From positions 67,875 to 131,874 of the forward strand of contig NZ_LMMO01000005.1 in the NCBI RefSeq assembly GCF_001422285.1: a stretch of DNA of 64,000 nt, in the 5' to 3' direction. Source of the stretch: Frigoribacterium sp. Leaf263. Lineage in GTDB: Bacteria; Actinomycetota; Actinomycetes; Actinomycetales; Microbacteriaceae. How positions within the stretch are numbered: the first letter of the stretch is position 1; the number at the start of each line of letters is the position of its first letter. Below are positions 17,917 through 27,415 of the stretch, one piece after another. The notes beneath the pieces were generated by a model. The model was given only the letters and a program-made list of their open reading frames with translations, made no database searches and was not told the DNA's origin. The position numbers and the translations under genes are program-made.

Positions 17917-18029
17917 GTGATCGCTTTCGTGAGGCGCCGTCGGACGCGGCGCAGCAGATGACATGCTTACTTAAAACATCTGTAATTCCAAACAGAGGAC
18001 CGCTTGTGTTTCGGGCATCCGCGCGTAAA

Positions 18030-18050
18030 CTTGAGTCTGTCCCACTCAAG
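18030..18050. promoter_or_regulatory. Perfect HAIR operator of clpB
   Basis: CTTGAGT, 7 nt, ACTCAAG: an exact HspR inverted repeat. It lies 20 nt before ATG 18071 and overlaps a plausible -10 (TAAACT, 18025-18030). It explains HspR control of clpB away from the dnaK operon. Confidence 0.93.
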
Positions 18051-18070
18051 TTTTCGAGAAAGGCTGTTCC

Positions 18071-20260
18071 ATGGCCAACATGCAGGGTGCTCCGGCCTCC
18101 GACCAGAAGCAGAAGTCCGCTCTCGAGAAGTACGGTGTCGACCTCACCGCGATCGCCCGCAGCGGCAAGCTCGACCCCGTCATCGGTCGCGACTCCGAGA
18201 TCCGCCGCATCAGCCAGGTGCTGACCCGCCGCACGAAGAACAACCCCGTGCTCATCGGCGAGCCGGGCGTCGGCAAGACGGCCGTCGTCGAGGGGCTCGC
18301 CCAGCGCATCGTCGCGGGCGACGTCGCCGACAGCCTCAAAGACAAGCGTCTGATCAGCCTCGACCTCGCGGCTCTCGTCGCCGGTGCCAAGTACCGTGGC
18401 GAGTTCGAGGAGCGCCTGAAGGACGTCCTGAAGGAGATCACCAAGAGCGACGGCCAGGTCATCACCTTCATCGACGAGCTGCACACCCTCATGGGCGCGG
18501 GCGGCGGCGAGGGCTCCGTGGCCGCGTCGAACATGCTGAAGCCCATGCTCGCGCGCGGCGAGCTCCGTCTGATCGGGGCCACCACGCTCGACGAGTACCG
18601 CCAGTACATCGAGAAGGACGCCGCTCTCGAGCGCCGGTTCCAGCAGGTCTACGTCGGCGAGCCCAGCGTCGAGGACACGGTCGCCATCCTGCGGGGGCTG
18701 AAAGAGCGTTACGAGGCCCACCACGGGGTCACGATCACCGACGGCGCGCTCGTGGCGGCCGCATCCCTCTCGAATCGCTACATCCCGAGTCGTCAGCTGC
18801 CCGACAAGGCCATCGACCTCGTCGACGAGGCGGGCTCGCGACTCAAGATGGAGATCGACTCGTCTCCGGTCGAGCTCGATCAGCTCTATCGGGGCCTGGT
18901 GCGCCTCCAGATCGAGGAGCTCGCGCTGAAGAAGGAGACCGACGACGCCGCGAGGGCCCGGCTCGCCACGCTGCGTGAGCAGATCGAGCAGCAGCAGGCC
19001 GCCTACGACGACCTGAACGCCCGATGGCTGGCCGAGAAGGCGGCCCTGCAGGGCGTCGGGACGCTCCGCAGCGACCTCAACGAGGCTCGCATCGACGCCG
19101 ACCGCGCGCTCCGCGAGGGACGCTACGAGGACGCCGCCCGCATCAGCTACGAGCGCATCCCCGACATCGAGAAGCGCCTGTCGGACGCCGAGTCGTTCGA
19201 GAAGTCCGGCGACCGTCTGGTCAGCGACTCCGTCACCGACGCCGACATCGCCGAGGTCGTCGCGGCCTGGACGGGCATCCCCGTCGGTCGACTGCTGAGC
19301 GGCGAGACCGAGAAGCTGCTGCACCTCGAGAGCGAGCTCGGGAGGCGCATCATCGGTCAGCGGGCGGCCGTCGCGGCGGTGAGCGAGGCCGTCCGCCGCA
19401 CTCGGGCCGGCATCAGCGACCCCGACCGCCCGACGGGCTCGTTCCTGTTCCTCGGGCCGACCGGCGTCGGCAAGACCGAGCTCGCCAAGGCGCTCGCCGA
19501 CTTCCTGTTCGACGACGAGAAGGCGCTCGTCCGCATCGACATGAGCGAGTACGGCGAGAAGCACAGCGTGTCCCGTCTTGTGGGCGCGCCTCCCGGGTAC
19601 GTCGGCTACGAGGCCGGCGGGCAGCTGACCGAGGCGGTCCGTCGCCGTCCCTACAGCGTCGTGCTGATGGACGAGGTCGAGAAGGCGCACCCCGAGGTGT
19701 TCGACGTGCTGCTGCAGGTCCTCGACGACGGCCGCCTCACCGACGGGCAGGGGCGCACGGTCGACTTCCGCAACACGATCCTCGTGCTGACCTCGAACCT
19801 CGGCTCTCAGGTCATCACCGACCCGACCCTCAGCGACCCCGAGAAGGAGGAGCTCGTGCAGGGCCTCGTGCGACAGGCCTTCAAGCCGGAGTTCGTCAAC
19901 CGTCTCGACGACATCGTGGTGTTCTCGACGCTGACGCCCGACGACCTGGGGCAGATCGTGTCCCTCTACGTCGACCGTCTCGGGCGTCGTCTCACGGATC
20001 GGCGCCTGTCGCTGGCCGTCACCCCCGACGCCCGGGCCTGGCTCGCCGAGCGGGGGCACGACCCGATCTACGGCGCCCGTCCGCTGCGGCGACTGATGCA
20101 GCGGCAGATCGACGACCAGCTCGCCATGGCCCTGCTCGGCGGCGAGATCGTCGACGGCGACACCGTGCGCGTCGACGTCGCGGCCGACGGCGACGGCCTC
20201 ACCGTGGTGCGCTTCGACGTCGTCGACCCCGACGCCGAGACTCTGGACGACCTGCCCTAG
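18071..20260 (+). CDS. clpB: ClpB-type disaggregase lacking the N domain
   Basis: 729 residues. Two AAA+ modules are present: Walker A GEPGVGKT at 63-70 with '[10 protein letters not shown]', and GPTGVGKT at about 462-469 with '[33 protein letters not shown]'. A coiled-coil middle domain lies between them ('[26 protein letters not shown]'), which marks it as ClpB rather than ClpA or ClpC. Usual ClpB is about 860 residues; here the first 20 residues go straight into AAA-1, so the two Clp_N repeats are absent. No IGF/L loop for ClpP is evident. It resolves aggregates with DnaK/DnaJ. A perfect HAIR site lies upstream. It overlaps trpF by 4 nt tail to tail. Confidence 0.93.
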   Translation: MANMQGAPASDQKQKSALEKYGVDLTAIARSGKLDPVIGRDSEIRRISQVLTRRTKNNPVLIGEPGVGKTAVVEGLAQRIVAGDVADSLKDKRLISLDLAALVAGAKYRGEFEERLKDVLKEITKSDGQVITFIDELHTLMGAGGGEGSVAASNMLKPMLARGELRLIGATTLDEYRQYIEKDAALERRFQQVYVGEPSVEDTVAILRGLKERYEAHHGVTITDGALVAAASLSNRYIPSRQLPDKAIDLVDEAGSRLKMEIDSSPVELDQLYRGLVRLQIEELALKKETDDAARARLATLREQIEQQQAAYDDLNARWLAEKAALQGVGTLRSDLNEARIDADRALREGRYEDAARISYERIPDIEKRLSDAESFEKSGDRLVSDSVTDADIAEVVAAWTGIPVGRLLSGETEKLLHLESELGRRIIGQRAAVAAVSEAVRRTRAGISDPDRPTGSFLFLGPTGVGKTELAKALADFLFDDEKALVRIDMSEYGEKHSVSRLVGAPPGYVGYEAGGQLTEAVRRRPYSVVLMDEVEKAHPEVFDVLLQVLDDGRLTDGQGRTVDFRNTILVLTSNLGSQVITDPTLSDPEKEELVQGLVRQAFKPEFVNRLDDIVVFSTLTPDDLGQIVSLYVDRLGRRLTDRRLSLAVTPDARAWLAERGHDPIYGARPLRRLMQRQIDDQLAMALLGGEIVDGDTVRVDVAADGDGLTVVRFDVVDPDAETLDDLP

Positions 20261-20874
20261 GCTGCTCGCGCCGCAGCGACGAAGGCCCGGATGAGGCCGA
20301 GGTCCTTGACGCCGCGCGACGACTCGACGCCCGAGCTGACGTCGACGCCGGCCGGCCCGAGCTCGGCGATCCGGGCGGCGACGGTGTCCGGGGTGAGGCC
20401 CCCGGCCAGGATCCACTCCCGGTGCGGTGGAGCGGCGAGCAGGGGCGCTGCGTCGAAGGCGGCGCCGGCACCGGGGGCGACCGCGTCGATCAGGAGGATG
20501 TCCTCGCGGAAGGCGCGCCGCGCCTCCTCGGTCTCGTCGGCGTAGGCGTCCACGCCGACGGCCCGGACCACCCGGAATCCCGCCGCGCGCACCGTCGCCA
20601 CGTCGGCAGCCGTCTCGTCGCCGTGCAGCTGCACGGTGCCGACGCCGGCGAGGGCGGCCAGTCGGAGGACCTCGTCGATCGGCTGCCCGCGGAAGACGCC
20701 CACCGTCTCGACGGACGTCGGCACGCGGCTCGCGAGGGTCCGGGCGGTCGGCGCATCGACGGTGCGCGGGCTGCCGGGGGCGAGGACGAAGCCCACCGCA
20801 TCGGCGCCCGCCTCGACGGAGGCGTCGACGGCCTCGGGGGTCGTGAGTCCGCAGATCTTCACCCAGGTGCGCAT
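20257..20874 (-). CDS. trpF: Phosphoribosylanthranilate isomerase
   Basis: 205 residues, the normal size for TrpF. Signature stretches are '[33 protein letters not shown]' (catalytic Cys9 in KICG), 'VQLHGDE', '[14 protein letters not shown]', '[15 protein letters not shown]' and '[16 protein letters not shown]'. It isomerises PRA to CdRP in tryptophan synthesis. It is not beside other trp genes, a common situation. ATG 20874 lies 7 nt after CAGACT, so it is probably leaderless. Its stop shares the palindrome CTAG with the clpB stop. Confidence 0.96.
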   Translation of the reverse strand: MRTWVKICGLTTPEAVDASVEAGADAVGFVLAPGSPRTVDAPTARTLASRVPTSVETVGVFRGQPIDEVLRLAALAGVGTVQLHGDETAADVATVRAAGFRVVRAVGVDAYADETEEARRAFREDILLIDAVAPGAGAAFDAAPLLAAPPHREWILAGGLTPDTVAARIAELGPAGVDVSSGVESSRGVKDLGLIRAFVAAARAA

Positions 20875-20881
20875 GACGACC

Positions 20882-20887
20882 AGTCTG
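20882..20887 (-). promoter_or_regulatory. Leaderless -10 (CAGACT) of trpF
   Basis: CAGACT on the minus strand is followed by 7 nt and ATG 20874. Confidence 0.35.
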
Positions 20888-20908
20888 CCGCGGCGGGCGC
20901 TGCGAGGT

Positions 20909-22312
20909 TCACGCGAGGAGGCGCGGTGCCGGACTCGCGGCCGGCTGGTCGTCGTGTACGCCCTCGCGGTAGTAACCCGAGCCGTAGCCGTCCGTCGTGC
21001 TCTTCGACCGGGTCATGGTCACGACGACGCCGAGGCACCGGACGTCGGCGATGTCGAACGCCCGGAGTGCGGCGGCGAGCTCGGCGCGCTTCGACTTCTT
21101 GGCGGCGGCGACCATCAGCACGCCGTTCGTGATGGCGCCCAGGAGCGTCGCGTCCGCGACCGGCAGGACGGGAGGCGCGTCGATCAGCACGTAGTCGAAG
21201 CGCGAGGCCAGCGATTCGACGAGCAGCTGCATCTGCGCCGATCCGAGCAGCTCGCTGGGGTTCGGGGGGACGCTGCCGGCGGGCAGGACGCTGAGCCCGT
21301 GCGTGCCCCACCGCTGCAGCACGTCATCGAGCTCGAACCGGCCGATCAGGACGTCGGTGAGACCGACCGCCCCCTCGAGCCCCATGAGGTCGGCCACGCG
21401 CGGGCGGCGCAGGTCGCCGTCGACGAGGGCCACGCGCGCTCCCGTCTCGGCCAGGACGACGGCGAGGTTGGTCACGGTCGTGGACTTCCCCTCCGACTGC
21501 TGAGCGGAGCTCACGACGAAGGCGCGCTTCGACGCGCCGTTGTCGAGGAACCGGAGGTTGGCGCGCAGGGTGCGGAAGGCCTCGGCTGCTCGACCGCGAT
21601 TGGCGTGCTGCACGATCAGAGGGTGATCCGCGGCGTCGCGGACGAACGGGACCGAGCCGACGACGGGCGGCGAGAACGACGACTCGATGTCGGAGGCCCC
21701 GTCGATGCGGGTGTCGAAGATCATGCGGGTGGCGGACGCCCCCAGGCCGAGGAGGAGGCCGAGGAGCCCGCCGATCACGGCGTTGGTCCGCAGTGACGGC
21801 GATGAGCGGGTGGCTGGGGTCTCGGCGGGCTCGGTGACGAGCAGGGTGACCGACGAGGCATCCGAGCCGGCGGGGCGCTCGATCTCGTCCTCGACGACCT
21901 CCTGGAAGCGCTCGCGGACGGCGTTCGCGATGTCACGTGCGCGCGTCGGATCGGGGTCCGTCGCGGTGATGTCGATCAGCACGCTCCGCGAGGGCGATGA
22001 GGCGGACACCTGGGTGGCGAGGGACCGGCGGGTCACCCCGAGACGCTCGGCGACCGGCTCGAGCACGGTCGACTTCGTCACGAGGTCGAGATACGACCGG
22101 ACGCGCTGCTCGGCGGCGTTGCCGCCCTGCAGGAGGTCGTTGGCGCTCTGCGTGACGGTCAGGTCCACCGAGACGTAGACCTGCGTGGACGACGTGTAGA
22201 GCGGCGGCTGGAGTGCGGCGAGGCCGACACCGGCGAAGGCGCCGAGCACGAGGGAGGCGACCAGGAGGAGCCAGTTCTTCTTCGCCACGTCGCCGATGGT
22301 GGATGAGTTCAC
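20909..22312 (-). CDS. Polysaccharide co-polymerase / BY-kinase (Wzz-Wze fusion) 1
   Basis: 467 residues. The Wzz-like part has two membrane helices (about 15-35 and 180-200) flanking an extracellular loop with 'PPLYTSSTQVYVSV'. The cytoplasmic tyrosine autokinase has Walker A 'SSAQQSEGKSTTVTNLA', Walker A' 'VALVDGDLRRPRVADLMG' and Walker B 'YVLIDAPPVLPVADA', and a C-terminal tyrosine cluster 'YGSGYYREG'. It controls chain length and export of a capsule or exopolysaccharide. I chose GTG 22312 because GGGAGA precedes it; an upstream GTG at 22336 has no ribosome site. It is divergent from the polymerase at 22438. A paralogue lies at 59699. Confidence 0.92.
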   Translation of the reverse strand: MNSSTIGDVAKKNWLLLVASLVLGAFAGVGLAALQPPLYTSSTQVYVSVDLTVTQSANDLLQGGNAAEQRVRSYLDLVTKSTVLEPVAERLGVTRRSLATQVSASSPSRSVLIDITATDPDPTRARDIANAVRERFQEVVEDEIERPAGSDASSVTLLVTEPAETPATRSSPSLRTNAVIGGLLGLLLGLGASATRMIFDTRIDGASDIESSFSPPVVGSVPFVRDAADHPLIVQHANRGRAAEAFRTLRANLRFLDNGASKRAFVVSSAQQSEGKSTTVTNLAVVLAETGARVALVDGDLRRPRVADLMGLEGAVGLTDVLIGRFELDDVLQRWGTHGLSVLPAGSVPPNPSELLGSAQMQLLVESLASRFDYVLIDAPPVLPVADATLLGAITNGVLMVAAAKKSKRAELAAALRAFDIADVRCLGVVVTMTRSKSTTDGYGSGYYREGVHDDQPAASPAPRLLA

Positions 22313-22338
22313 TGTTCTCCCTGAGCTAGCCGACACAT

Positions 22339-22346
22339 ATGTAGCA
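22339..22346 (-). promoter_or_regulatory. TGCTACAT extended -10 of kinase 1
   Basis: TGCTACAT on the minus strand, 27 nt before GTG 22312, in an AT-rich gap; related to the TGTAnTAT elements of other surface genes. Confidence 0.4.
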
Positions 22347-22395
22347 TTCTAAACACAGGTGAGGATCAGTCACAAGGGTATGACGTCTTCTCACA

Positions 22396-22425
22396 TTGTT
22401 GTTGCTCATATCTACGTGATATTCT
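22396..22425 (+). promoter_or_regulatory. Promoter of polymerase 1 (TTGTTG-N18-TATTCT)
   Basis: TTGTTG at 22396 and TATTCT at 22420-22425. The stretch GTGATATTCTA (22416-22426) is identical to that before the epimerase gene at 25250-25260. Confidence 0.5.
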
Positions 22426-22437
22426 AGTATGTCTTTC

Positions 22438-23886
22438 ATGCCCCCTCCTGAACGTCTCGGCCTGTCTCGTGCGGTCACCGCTCTGGCGGTCGCCACCGTC
22501 CTCGTGTGGTCGCTGCTCTCCGGGGTTCCGAGCGGTGTGGGCGCCGAGACGCGCGTCTTCGGGCTCACGGTGATCGCGGCCGTCCTCTGCACGGGAATGC
22601 TCGTCCGGTCGGCCCCCCTCGGGCTCTGGAGCGGGGGGCCGATGTTCTTCGTCGTGCTCGTCCTCTTCCACGTGCCGCTCGTCGGGTTCGCGCTCGCCGG
22701 GGCGGACATCCCGGGCGACGAGGTGGACTACATCTCCCTGTGGTTCAGCCCGAACGGCCAGGTCCTCCGGGCCGTCTGGCTCGTGGCCCAGGCCCTCCTC
22801 GCCTTCACGCTCGGCTATCTCCTGCTCGGGCGACGACGATCGACCTGGCCCGTGCCGGCGCCCGACGACGACGAGGCGGCGCGAGCACGCGCGCAGACGG
22901 CGGCGGCCATGACCCTGACCGGCACGATCATCGTGGTCGTCACGGTCCTCTACGTCCTCGGCACGATCGCGGTCCTCGAGCCGGGGCTGCTGCTCGGGCG
23001 CGGGGGCAAGCGGTTGTACGACGCGACCGTCGCCGCCAACCCGTCGCTCACGGCCGGGATCACCTTCACGCTGTCCGGGATGTCGCTCGTCGTCGCGGGC
23101 CGGCGGTCACCCGTTCGGACGACCGGGCTGGTGTTCTTCGGCATCTTCGCCGCGAGCACCCTGGTGATGGGTTCGCGGACGTCCGCGCTCTACGCCCTCG
23201 TCGGCCTCGTCGTCGTCCTGGCGCGCCTGAGGTCCATGCCGCGTCAGGCGATCGCGGTGCTGGTCGTCGTCACGGGGCTCGTCGTCGTCAGCGGCGTCGA
23301 ACGTGTCCGTGACGAGGGTCTCGCCGCCACGGGCGTCGGGGAGATGCTCGGCTCCCCCCTCGCGGCGACGGTCGAGATGGGCGCGACTCTGAGGCCCGTC
23401 GTCGAGACCGTGTCGTGGGTCGAGCAGGGTGAGGCCCCTCACCACGGCCGGACCTTCATGATGGGCACGATCCGGTTCGTCGAGCTGATCGCGGGAGTCG
23501 AGCGCGAGCACTCGGCGGTCGATCCGCGCCTCGTCGGCACGCTGCTGCGTGACAGGGTGCAGAACTACGAGATCGGCTACTCGATCGTGGCCGAGTCGTT
23601 CCTGAACTTCGGCACGACCGGTTCGGCGCTGCTGTTCGTCGGTCTCGGGATGATGTTCGGCCGGTGGGACCGCAGGGGGCTCGGTCGCCCGGTCGACGCC
23701 GCCGTCTACGGTGTCGTCTTCTCGGCTCTGCTCGCCACGATCCGGTCGACCTCGACGACCACCGTCAGCACGATCCTGCTCGGTCTCGCCGCCGTGGCCT
23801 TCGCGGTCTGGCTCGGCTCGATCCGACATCGGGCCGCCGAGCGGATGGTGGCGCAGCCGACGGTCCGCGAGGTCACCGCGCCGTGA
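22438..23886 (+). CDS. Oligosaccharide repeat-unit polymerase (Wzy-like) 1
   Basis: 482 residues with about a dozen hydrophobic helices and a large periplasmic-type loop near residues 290-370 ('VEQGEAPHHGRTFMMGTIRFVELIAG...NYEIGYSIVAESFLNFGTTGSALLF'). The layout fits O-antigen polymerase/WzyE-like membrane proteins. 'MGSRTSALYALVGLVVV' resembles the conserved 'SR' segment of polymerases. An ATG at 22429 falls inside the expected -10/+1 spacing, so I prefer ATG 22438, giving a leader of about 6 nt. The stop overlaps the next gene's GTG. It joins exported repeat units into polymer outside the membrane. Confidence 0.8.
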   Translation: MPPPERLGLSRAVTALAVATVLVWSLLSGVPSGVGAETRVFGLTVIAAVLCTGMLVRSAPLGLWSGGPMFFVVLVLFHVPLVGFALAGADIPGDEVDYISLWFSPNGQVLRAVWLVAQALLAFTLGYLLLGRRRSTWPVPAPDDDEAARARAQTAAAMTLTGTIIVVVTVLYVLGTIAVLEPGLLLGRGGKRLYDATVAANPSLTAGITFTLSGMSLVVAGRRSPVRTTGLVFFGIFAASTLVMGSRTSALYALVGLVVVLARLRSMPRQAIAVLVVVTGLVVVSGVERVRDEGLAATGVGEMLGSPLAATVEMGATLRPVVETVSWVEQGEAPHHGRTFMMGTIRFVELIAGVEREHSAVDPRLVGTLLRDRVQNYEIGYSIVAESFLNFGTTGSALLFVGLGMMFGRWDRRGLGRPVDAAVYGVVFSALLATIRSTSTTTVSTILLGLAAVAFAVWLGSIRHRAAERMVAQPTVREVTAP

Positions 23887-25223
23887 CCGCCCGATCGCCC
23901 CGCGCCTCCTGGTCGGGCCCGGCGGTCGCCGCCGCCTCCGGCTTGGCGGGCAAGGGGGTCCAGTTCCTCGCGCTGACCACCCTGGCCCTCGTCGTGGCGC
24001 CCGCGGAGTTCGGCCTGTTCTCGCTCGTGCAGGCGACGGTCTTCGGCGTGGCGTCGCTCAGCAGCTCGGCCTTCGCCGTGTCGGCTGCGGCGTCGGCCGC
24101 CCGGCATCGCCTCGCGACGGAGCGTTCGGGAGGCGCGGCGACGGAGTCCTCGCTCGTCGCCTTCGCCCAGGCCGTCCGGGGGCGCAAGCGCTGGCTGGGC
24201 GTCGTGGCGCTCGTCGACGGCGTCGTCGTCTCCATCGGTCTCGCGGCCGTCTACGGGCATCCCGAGCTGGTGCTCGTCGGCTTCGCCCTGGGGGTCGCCG
24301 CCGGCGGCATCACCGTGACCGAGTCCCTCGTCGGCGTGCTGGCGGGGTCGGGGCGCACCGTGCCGACCGCGGTCGTCGACGGGTCGCGGGGTCTCGTCTC
24401 CGGATCGCTGGCCGTGCTCGGCGGCCTGTGGGCCGGCGCCCTCGGCGCGGCCGTCGGTCTCGTGCTGCTCGACGCCGTCCTCGCGCTGTCCGTGCTGACG
24501 GCCATCGCCTGGGGGTCGCATCGCCCACGCGTCGACACTCCAGTGGGGTCGCGATCGGCATCGTCCGCAGCGGAGGCCGGAGCCGGAGCGGCGGCCGCGA
24601 CCCGCGATCGATCCGTGACGCTCACGGGGCTGGCGGCGGCCTCGTCGGGCCAGATCGGGCTGTGGGTCGTGCTGTGGGGGCTGCAGGCCGTCGGCGGGCT
24701 CGAGGCGGTCGCGACCTTCGCGGTCGCCAACCGCTTCGCCGCGCTCGTGCTGCTCGTGCCGGTGTACCTCGGGAAGAACCTCGTCGGGCGGCTGGTCGTC
24801 GACCCCCGGTCGGGCCGGTCCCCCCTCCGTGCCGATCGCTTCGTCGCGATCGTCGCCGCCGTCTGCCTCGCCTGCGCGCTCGTGGCCGGGGTCGTGCAGT
24901 GGGTCTCGTTCGGGCTGCTCGCCGACCGGTACCCGGGGGTCGTCGAGGCGGGGGGCGTCCTGTTGACCGCCGCGGTCGTCCGAGGCGTCGCGACGGCCCT
25001 CTCGATGGTGTGCGCCGCTCGGGGGCACCTCCGCGTCTGGCTGGTGAGCGACCTCGCGGCGACGGCCGCGTCGGTCGTCGTCTGCCTCGTGGCCATCGCG
25101 ACCCCCGGGCTGAACGATCCGACGATGTGGCTGACGGTTTCGGTGCTCGTCGGGGCGGTGGTCTGCGCGGTCGTCCGGGCGGCGCGGCTCGTCCAGCGTC
25201 CGAGGTCGGTCCGCCGCGGCTGA
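23883..25223 (+). CDS. Flippase-like membrane protein (Wzx type) 1
   Basis: 446 residues with about 12-14 helices. The start 'SGPAVAAASGLAGKGVQFLALTTLALVVAPAEFGLFSLVQAT' is typical of polysaccharide flippases of the MOP superfamily. GTG 23883 overlaps the TGA of the polymerase (GTGA), so translation is coupled. It would flip undecaprenyl-linked repeat units across the membrane for the polymerase next to it. A Ser/Ala-rich cytoplasmic loop lies near residues 220-240. Confidence 0.82.
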   Translation: MTARSPRASWSGPAVAAASGLAGKGVQFLALTTLALVVAPAEFGLFSLVQATVFGVASLSSSAFAVSAAASAARHRLATERSGGAATESSLVAFAQAVRGRKRWLGVVALVDGVVVSIGLAAVYGHPELVLVGFALGVAAGGITVTESLVGVLAGSGRTVPTAVVDGSRGLVSGSLAVLGGLWAGALGAAVGLVLLDAVLALSVLTAIAWGSHRPRVDTPVGSRSASSAAEAGAGAAAATRDRSVTLTGLAAASSGQIGLWVVLWGLQAVGGLEAVATFAVANRFAALVLLVPVYLGKNLVGRLVVDPRSGRSPLRADRFVAIVAAVCLACALVAGVVQWVSFGLLADRYPGVVEAGGVLLTAAVVRGVATALSMVCAARGHLRVWLVSDLAATAASVVVCLVAIATPGLNDPTMWLTVSVLVGAVVCAVVRAARLVQRPRSVRRG

Positions 25224-25249
25224 CCCGACACTGAATATCTGTCATCAAT

Positions 25250-25260
25250 GTGATATTCTA
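25250..25260 (+). promoter_or_regulatory. GTGATATTCTA promoter element before epimerase
   Basis: An 11-bp sequence identical to the one before the polymerase gene, in an AT-rich gap of 75 bp. -10 is TATTCT; GTG 25299 lies 39 nt further on behind GAGAGGGA. Confidence 0.5.
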
Positions 25261-25298
25261 CGTTTCGTCCCGCATGGGGCGACGACGAGAGGGAGACC

Positions 25299-26321
25299 GT
25301 GACGGTCCTCATCACCGGCGGGGCCGGGTTCATCGGCAGCACCATCGCGTCGGCCTGCGCCGATCGAGGGCACGAGGTGATCGTGCTCGACGATCTGTCC
25401 ACGGGCGTCGCGGCCTTCGCCGATCGTCATCGCTTCTATCGGGGCGACATCGCCGACGGGGCGCTGCTCGACCGGATCGTGCGCGAGAACCCCGACATCG
25501 ACGTCGTGGTGCACTGCGCGGCGAAGATCGTCGTGCCCGACTCCGTCGCCGATCCGCTCGGCTACTTCGACGCCAACGTCGCGCGGACGGTGTCGCTGCT
25601 GACGAACCTCACCCGCAACGGCCTCGATCGCGTCGTCTTCAGCTCGTCGGCCGCCATCTACGACACCCCCGTCGACGGCGTCGTGCACGAGGGGTCGCCC
25701 GTCGCCCCGCCGAGCCCGTACGCCGACACGAAGGCGGTCGTCGAGCGCGTGCTCCAGGCCGGGGCGACGGCCGGCAGCCTCCGAGCCGTCGCGCTCCGGT
25801 ACTTCAATCCGATCGGCGCGGACCCGTCTCTCCGTACGGGTCTGCAGTCCCCGACCCCGAGTCATGCGCTCGGCAAGCTCATCTCGGCCCGGCGGGACGG
25901 CGGGCGGTTCACGATCACCGGGACGGACTGGCCGACGCGCGACGGCTCGGGGGTGCGCGACTACGTGCACGTCTGGGATCTTGCCGAGGCGCACGCCCTC
26001 GTGGTCGACCGCTTCGACGAGGTCGTCGGCGCGCTCCGCCCGTTCCGCGCGCTCAACCTCGGCACGGGTCGGGGCACGACGGTGCTCGAGCTCGTCGAGG
26101 CCTTCGGGCGGGTGACCGGGCAGGCGCCCCGCGTCGAGCTCGCCGGCCGCCGCCCGGGTGACACCGCGGGCGCGTTCGCCGACGTCTCGGCCGCCCGTGA
26201 CCTCCTCGGCTGGGAGGCCCGGCTGAGCGTCGACGAGGGCATCGCCGACGCCCTGCGCTGGGCCGACGTCGCCCGGCGCTCCGGGCTCTTCGATCACGCC
26301 TCCGCCCCCGTCGCCCGCTGA
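25299..26321 (+). CDS. galE: UDP-glucose 4-epimerase-like SDR enzyme
   Basis: 340 residues. Extended SDR with NAD-binding GGAGFIG (7-13), catalytic Ser in 'SSSAAIYDTP' (about 115-117) and YxxxK at 141-145. 'RYFNPIGADPS...LGKLI' and 'DGSGVRDYVHVWDLAEAH' are GalE hallmarks. It interconverts UDP-Glc and UDP-Gal, or the GlcNAc/GalNAc pair, supplying sugar for the adjacent polysaccharide genes. A GT4 gene follows 40 nt later. The galE name is given on motif grounds; substrate preference is not visible. Confidence 0.88.
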   Translation: MTVLITGGAGFIGSTIASACADRGHEVIVLDDLSTGVAAFADRHRFYRGDIADGALLDRIVRENPDIDVVVHCAAKIVVPDSVADPLGYFDANVARTVSLLTNLTRNGLDRVVFSSSAAIYDTPVDGVVHEGSPVAPPSPYADTKAVVERVLQAGATAGSLRAVALRYFNPIGADPSLRTGLQSPTPSHALGKLISARRDGGRFTITGTDWPTRDGSGVRDYVHVWDLAEAHALVVDRFDEVVGALRPFRALNLGTGRGTTVLELVEAFGRVTGQAPRVELAGRRPGDTAGAFADVSAARDLLGWEARLSVDEGIADALRWADVARRSGLFDHASAPVAR

Positions 26322-26361
26322 CCGGCCGACGCCTCCACCCACCCCCACGACAGGAATCCCC

Positions 26362-27360
26362 ATGCGCATCCTCCTCGACGCCGCCATCTTCGGCTCGCCG
26401 CCCGAGTTCCGAGCTCGGAACCTGCAGGAGTCGGGCGAGTCGCTCCTCCTCGACGGCCTGATCGCCGCCGGGATCGACGCGACCCCCGTCGCGCCCGGTC
26501 TGCACAACAGCTGGCGGGGCTACGACGTGGTGCATCTGAACCACCTGACGCGATCGTGCGTGCGCCTGCTCGCGCCGACCCGGTCGCGGGTGGTCTTCAC
26601 GCGCCACAAGACCGAGGCCCCCGCCTCGCGGGCGCAGCAGCGCGTGCTGGCCGGCGCGTATCGCCACAGCGACGCCCTGGTCGTCATGAGCGAGACGGAA
26701 CGAGCGCTCGTGCTCGACCGGGTCGACGAGGCGGCCCCCGATCGCCTGCACGTCATCGCGAACGGCGTCGATCACACGCACTTCCCGTCGCGACTGCGCC
26801 GTCGACCCGATGCGGGGGAGCCGTGGCGGTTCGTCTCGGTCGGGCAGCTGATCGAGCTCAAGCGCGTCGACCTCACCATCCGCCTGATCGCGGACCTGCG
26901 CCGCGCCGGCGTCCCCGCCGTCCTCGACATCGTGTCGCAGCGCGAGACCCTCCGACCCGAGCTCGAGCGCTTCGCCGCCGAGCTCGGGATCGCCGACGCC
27001 GTCACCTTCGTCGGGCCGCAGACCCGGGCCGAGCTCGGGCGACGTCTGCTCGACGCGCACTTCCTGGTCGTGGCGTCGCGGACCGAGGCGCAGCCGACCG
27101 TCGTGACCGAGGCGGCGCTCTCGGGTCTGCCGGTCATCACCTTCGAGGTCGGCGGCGTGGTCGAGCAGCTGCCGGTCGCGCATCCCGTCCTCGACGTCTC
27201 GGACGTCCGGAGTCTGCTGCCGCTCACCCTCGCCCTCCTGCGGGACTACGACGGCGTCGCGGCGCAGTTCGCCGGCAACGTCGACTGGACCCGCGAGCGG
27301 TTCTCGATCGAGCGGATGGTCGCCGCCCACATCGAGCTGTACCGCGGCCTCGTCGGCTGA
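26362..27360 (+). CDS. Glycosyltransferase, GT4 type
   Basis: 332 residues, two Rossmann-like halves. The acceptor side has 'HNSWRGYDVVHLNHLTRSCVRLL' and 'VIANGVDHTHFPSRL'. The donor side has 'FVSVGQLIELKRVDLTIRLIADL' and the glycosyltransferase E-x7-E-like 'EAQPTVVTEAALSGLPVITFEVGGV'. Retaining GT4 enzyme, cytosolic face of the membrane, donor unknown. ATG 26362 follows an ACAGGAA ribosome site. It ends the first polysaccharide block, and a GC hairpin follows. Confidence 0.87.
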   Translation: MRILLDAAIFGSPPEFRARNLQESGESLLLDGLIAAGIDATPVAPGLHNSWRGYDVVHLNHLTRSCVRLLAPTRSRVVFTRHKTEAPASRAQQRVLAGAYRHSDALVVMSETERALVLDRVDEAAPDRLHVIANGVDHTHFPSRLRRRPDAGEPWRFVSVGQLIELKRVDLTIRLIADLRRAGVPAVLDIVSQRETLRPELERFAAELGIADAVTFVGPQTRAELGRRLLDAHFLVVASRTEAQPTVVTEAALSGLPVITFEVGGVVEQLPVAHPVLDVSDVRSLLPLTLALLRDYDGVAAQFAGNVDWTRERFSIERMVAAHIELYRGLVG

Positions 27361-27374
27361 CGCGAGCCGAGACC

Positions 27375-27411
27375 GAGGAGGCGCGCCCCGGGTCTCGGAG
27401 CGCGCCTCCCT
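27375..27411. terminator. Bidirectional hairpin between GT4 and ABC permease
   Basis: GGAGGCGCGC (27377-27386) pairs with GCGCGCCTCC (27400-27409) around a 13-nt loop, lying between two convergent genes. It contains the dispersed GAGGAGGCGCG motif at 27375-27385. Confidence 0.65.
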
Positions 27412-27415
27412 GGAT

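Noticed and set aside
22340-22440. AT-rich gap as a horizontal-transfer scar
   Set aside because: Similar AT-rich patches lie before many surface genes and contain promoter-like elements.
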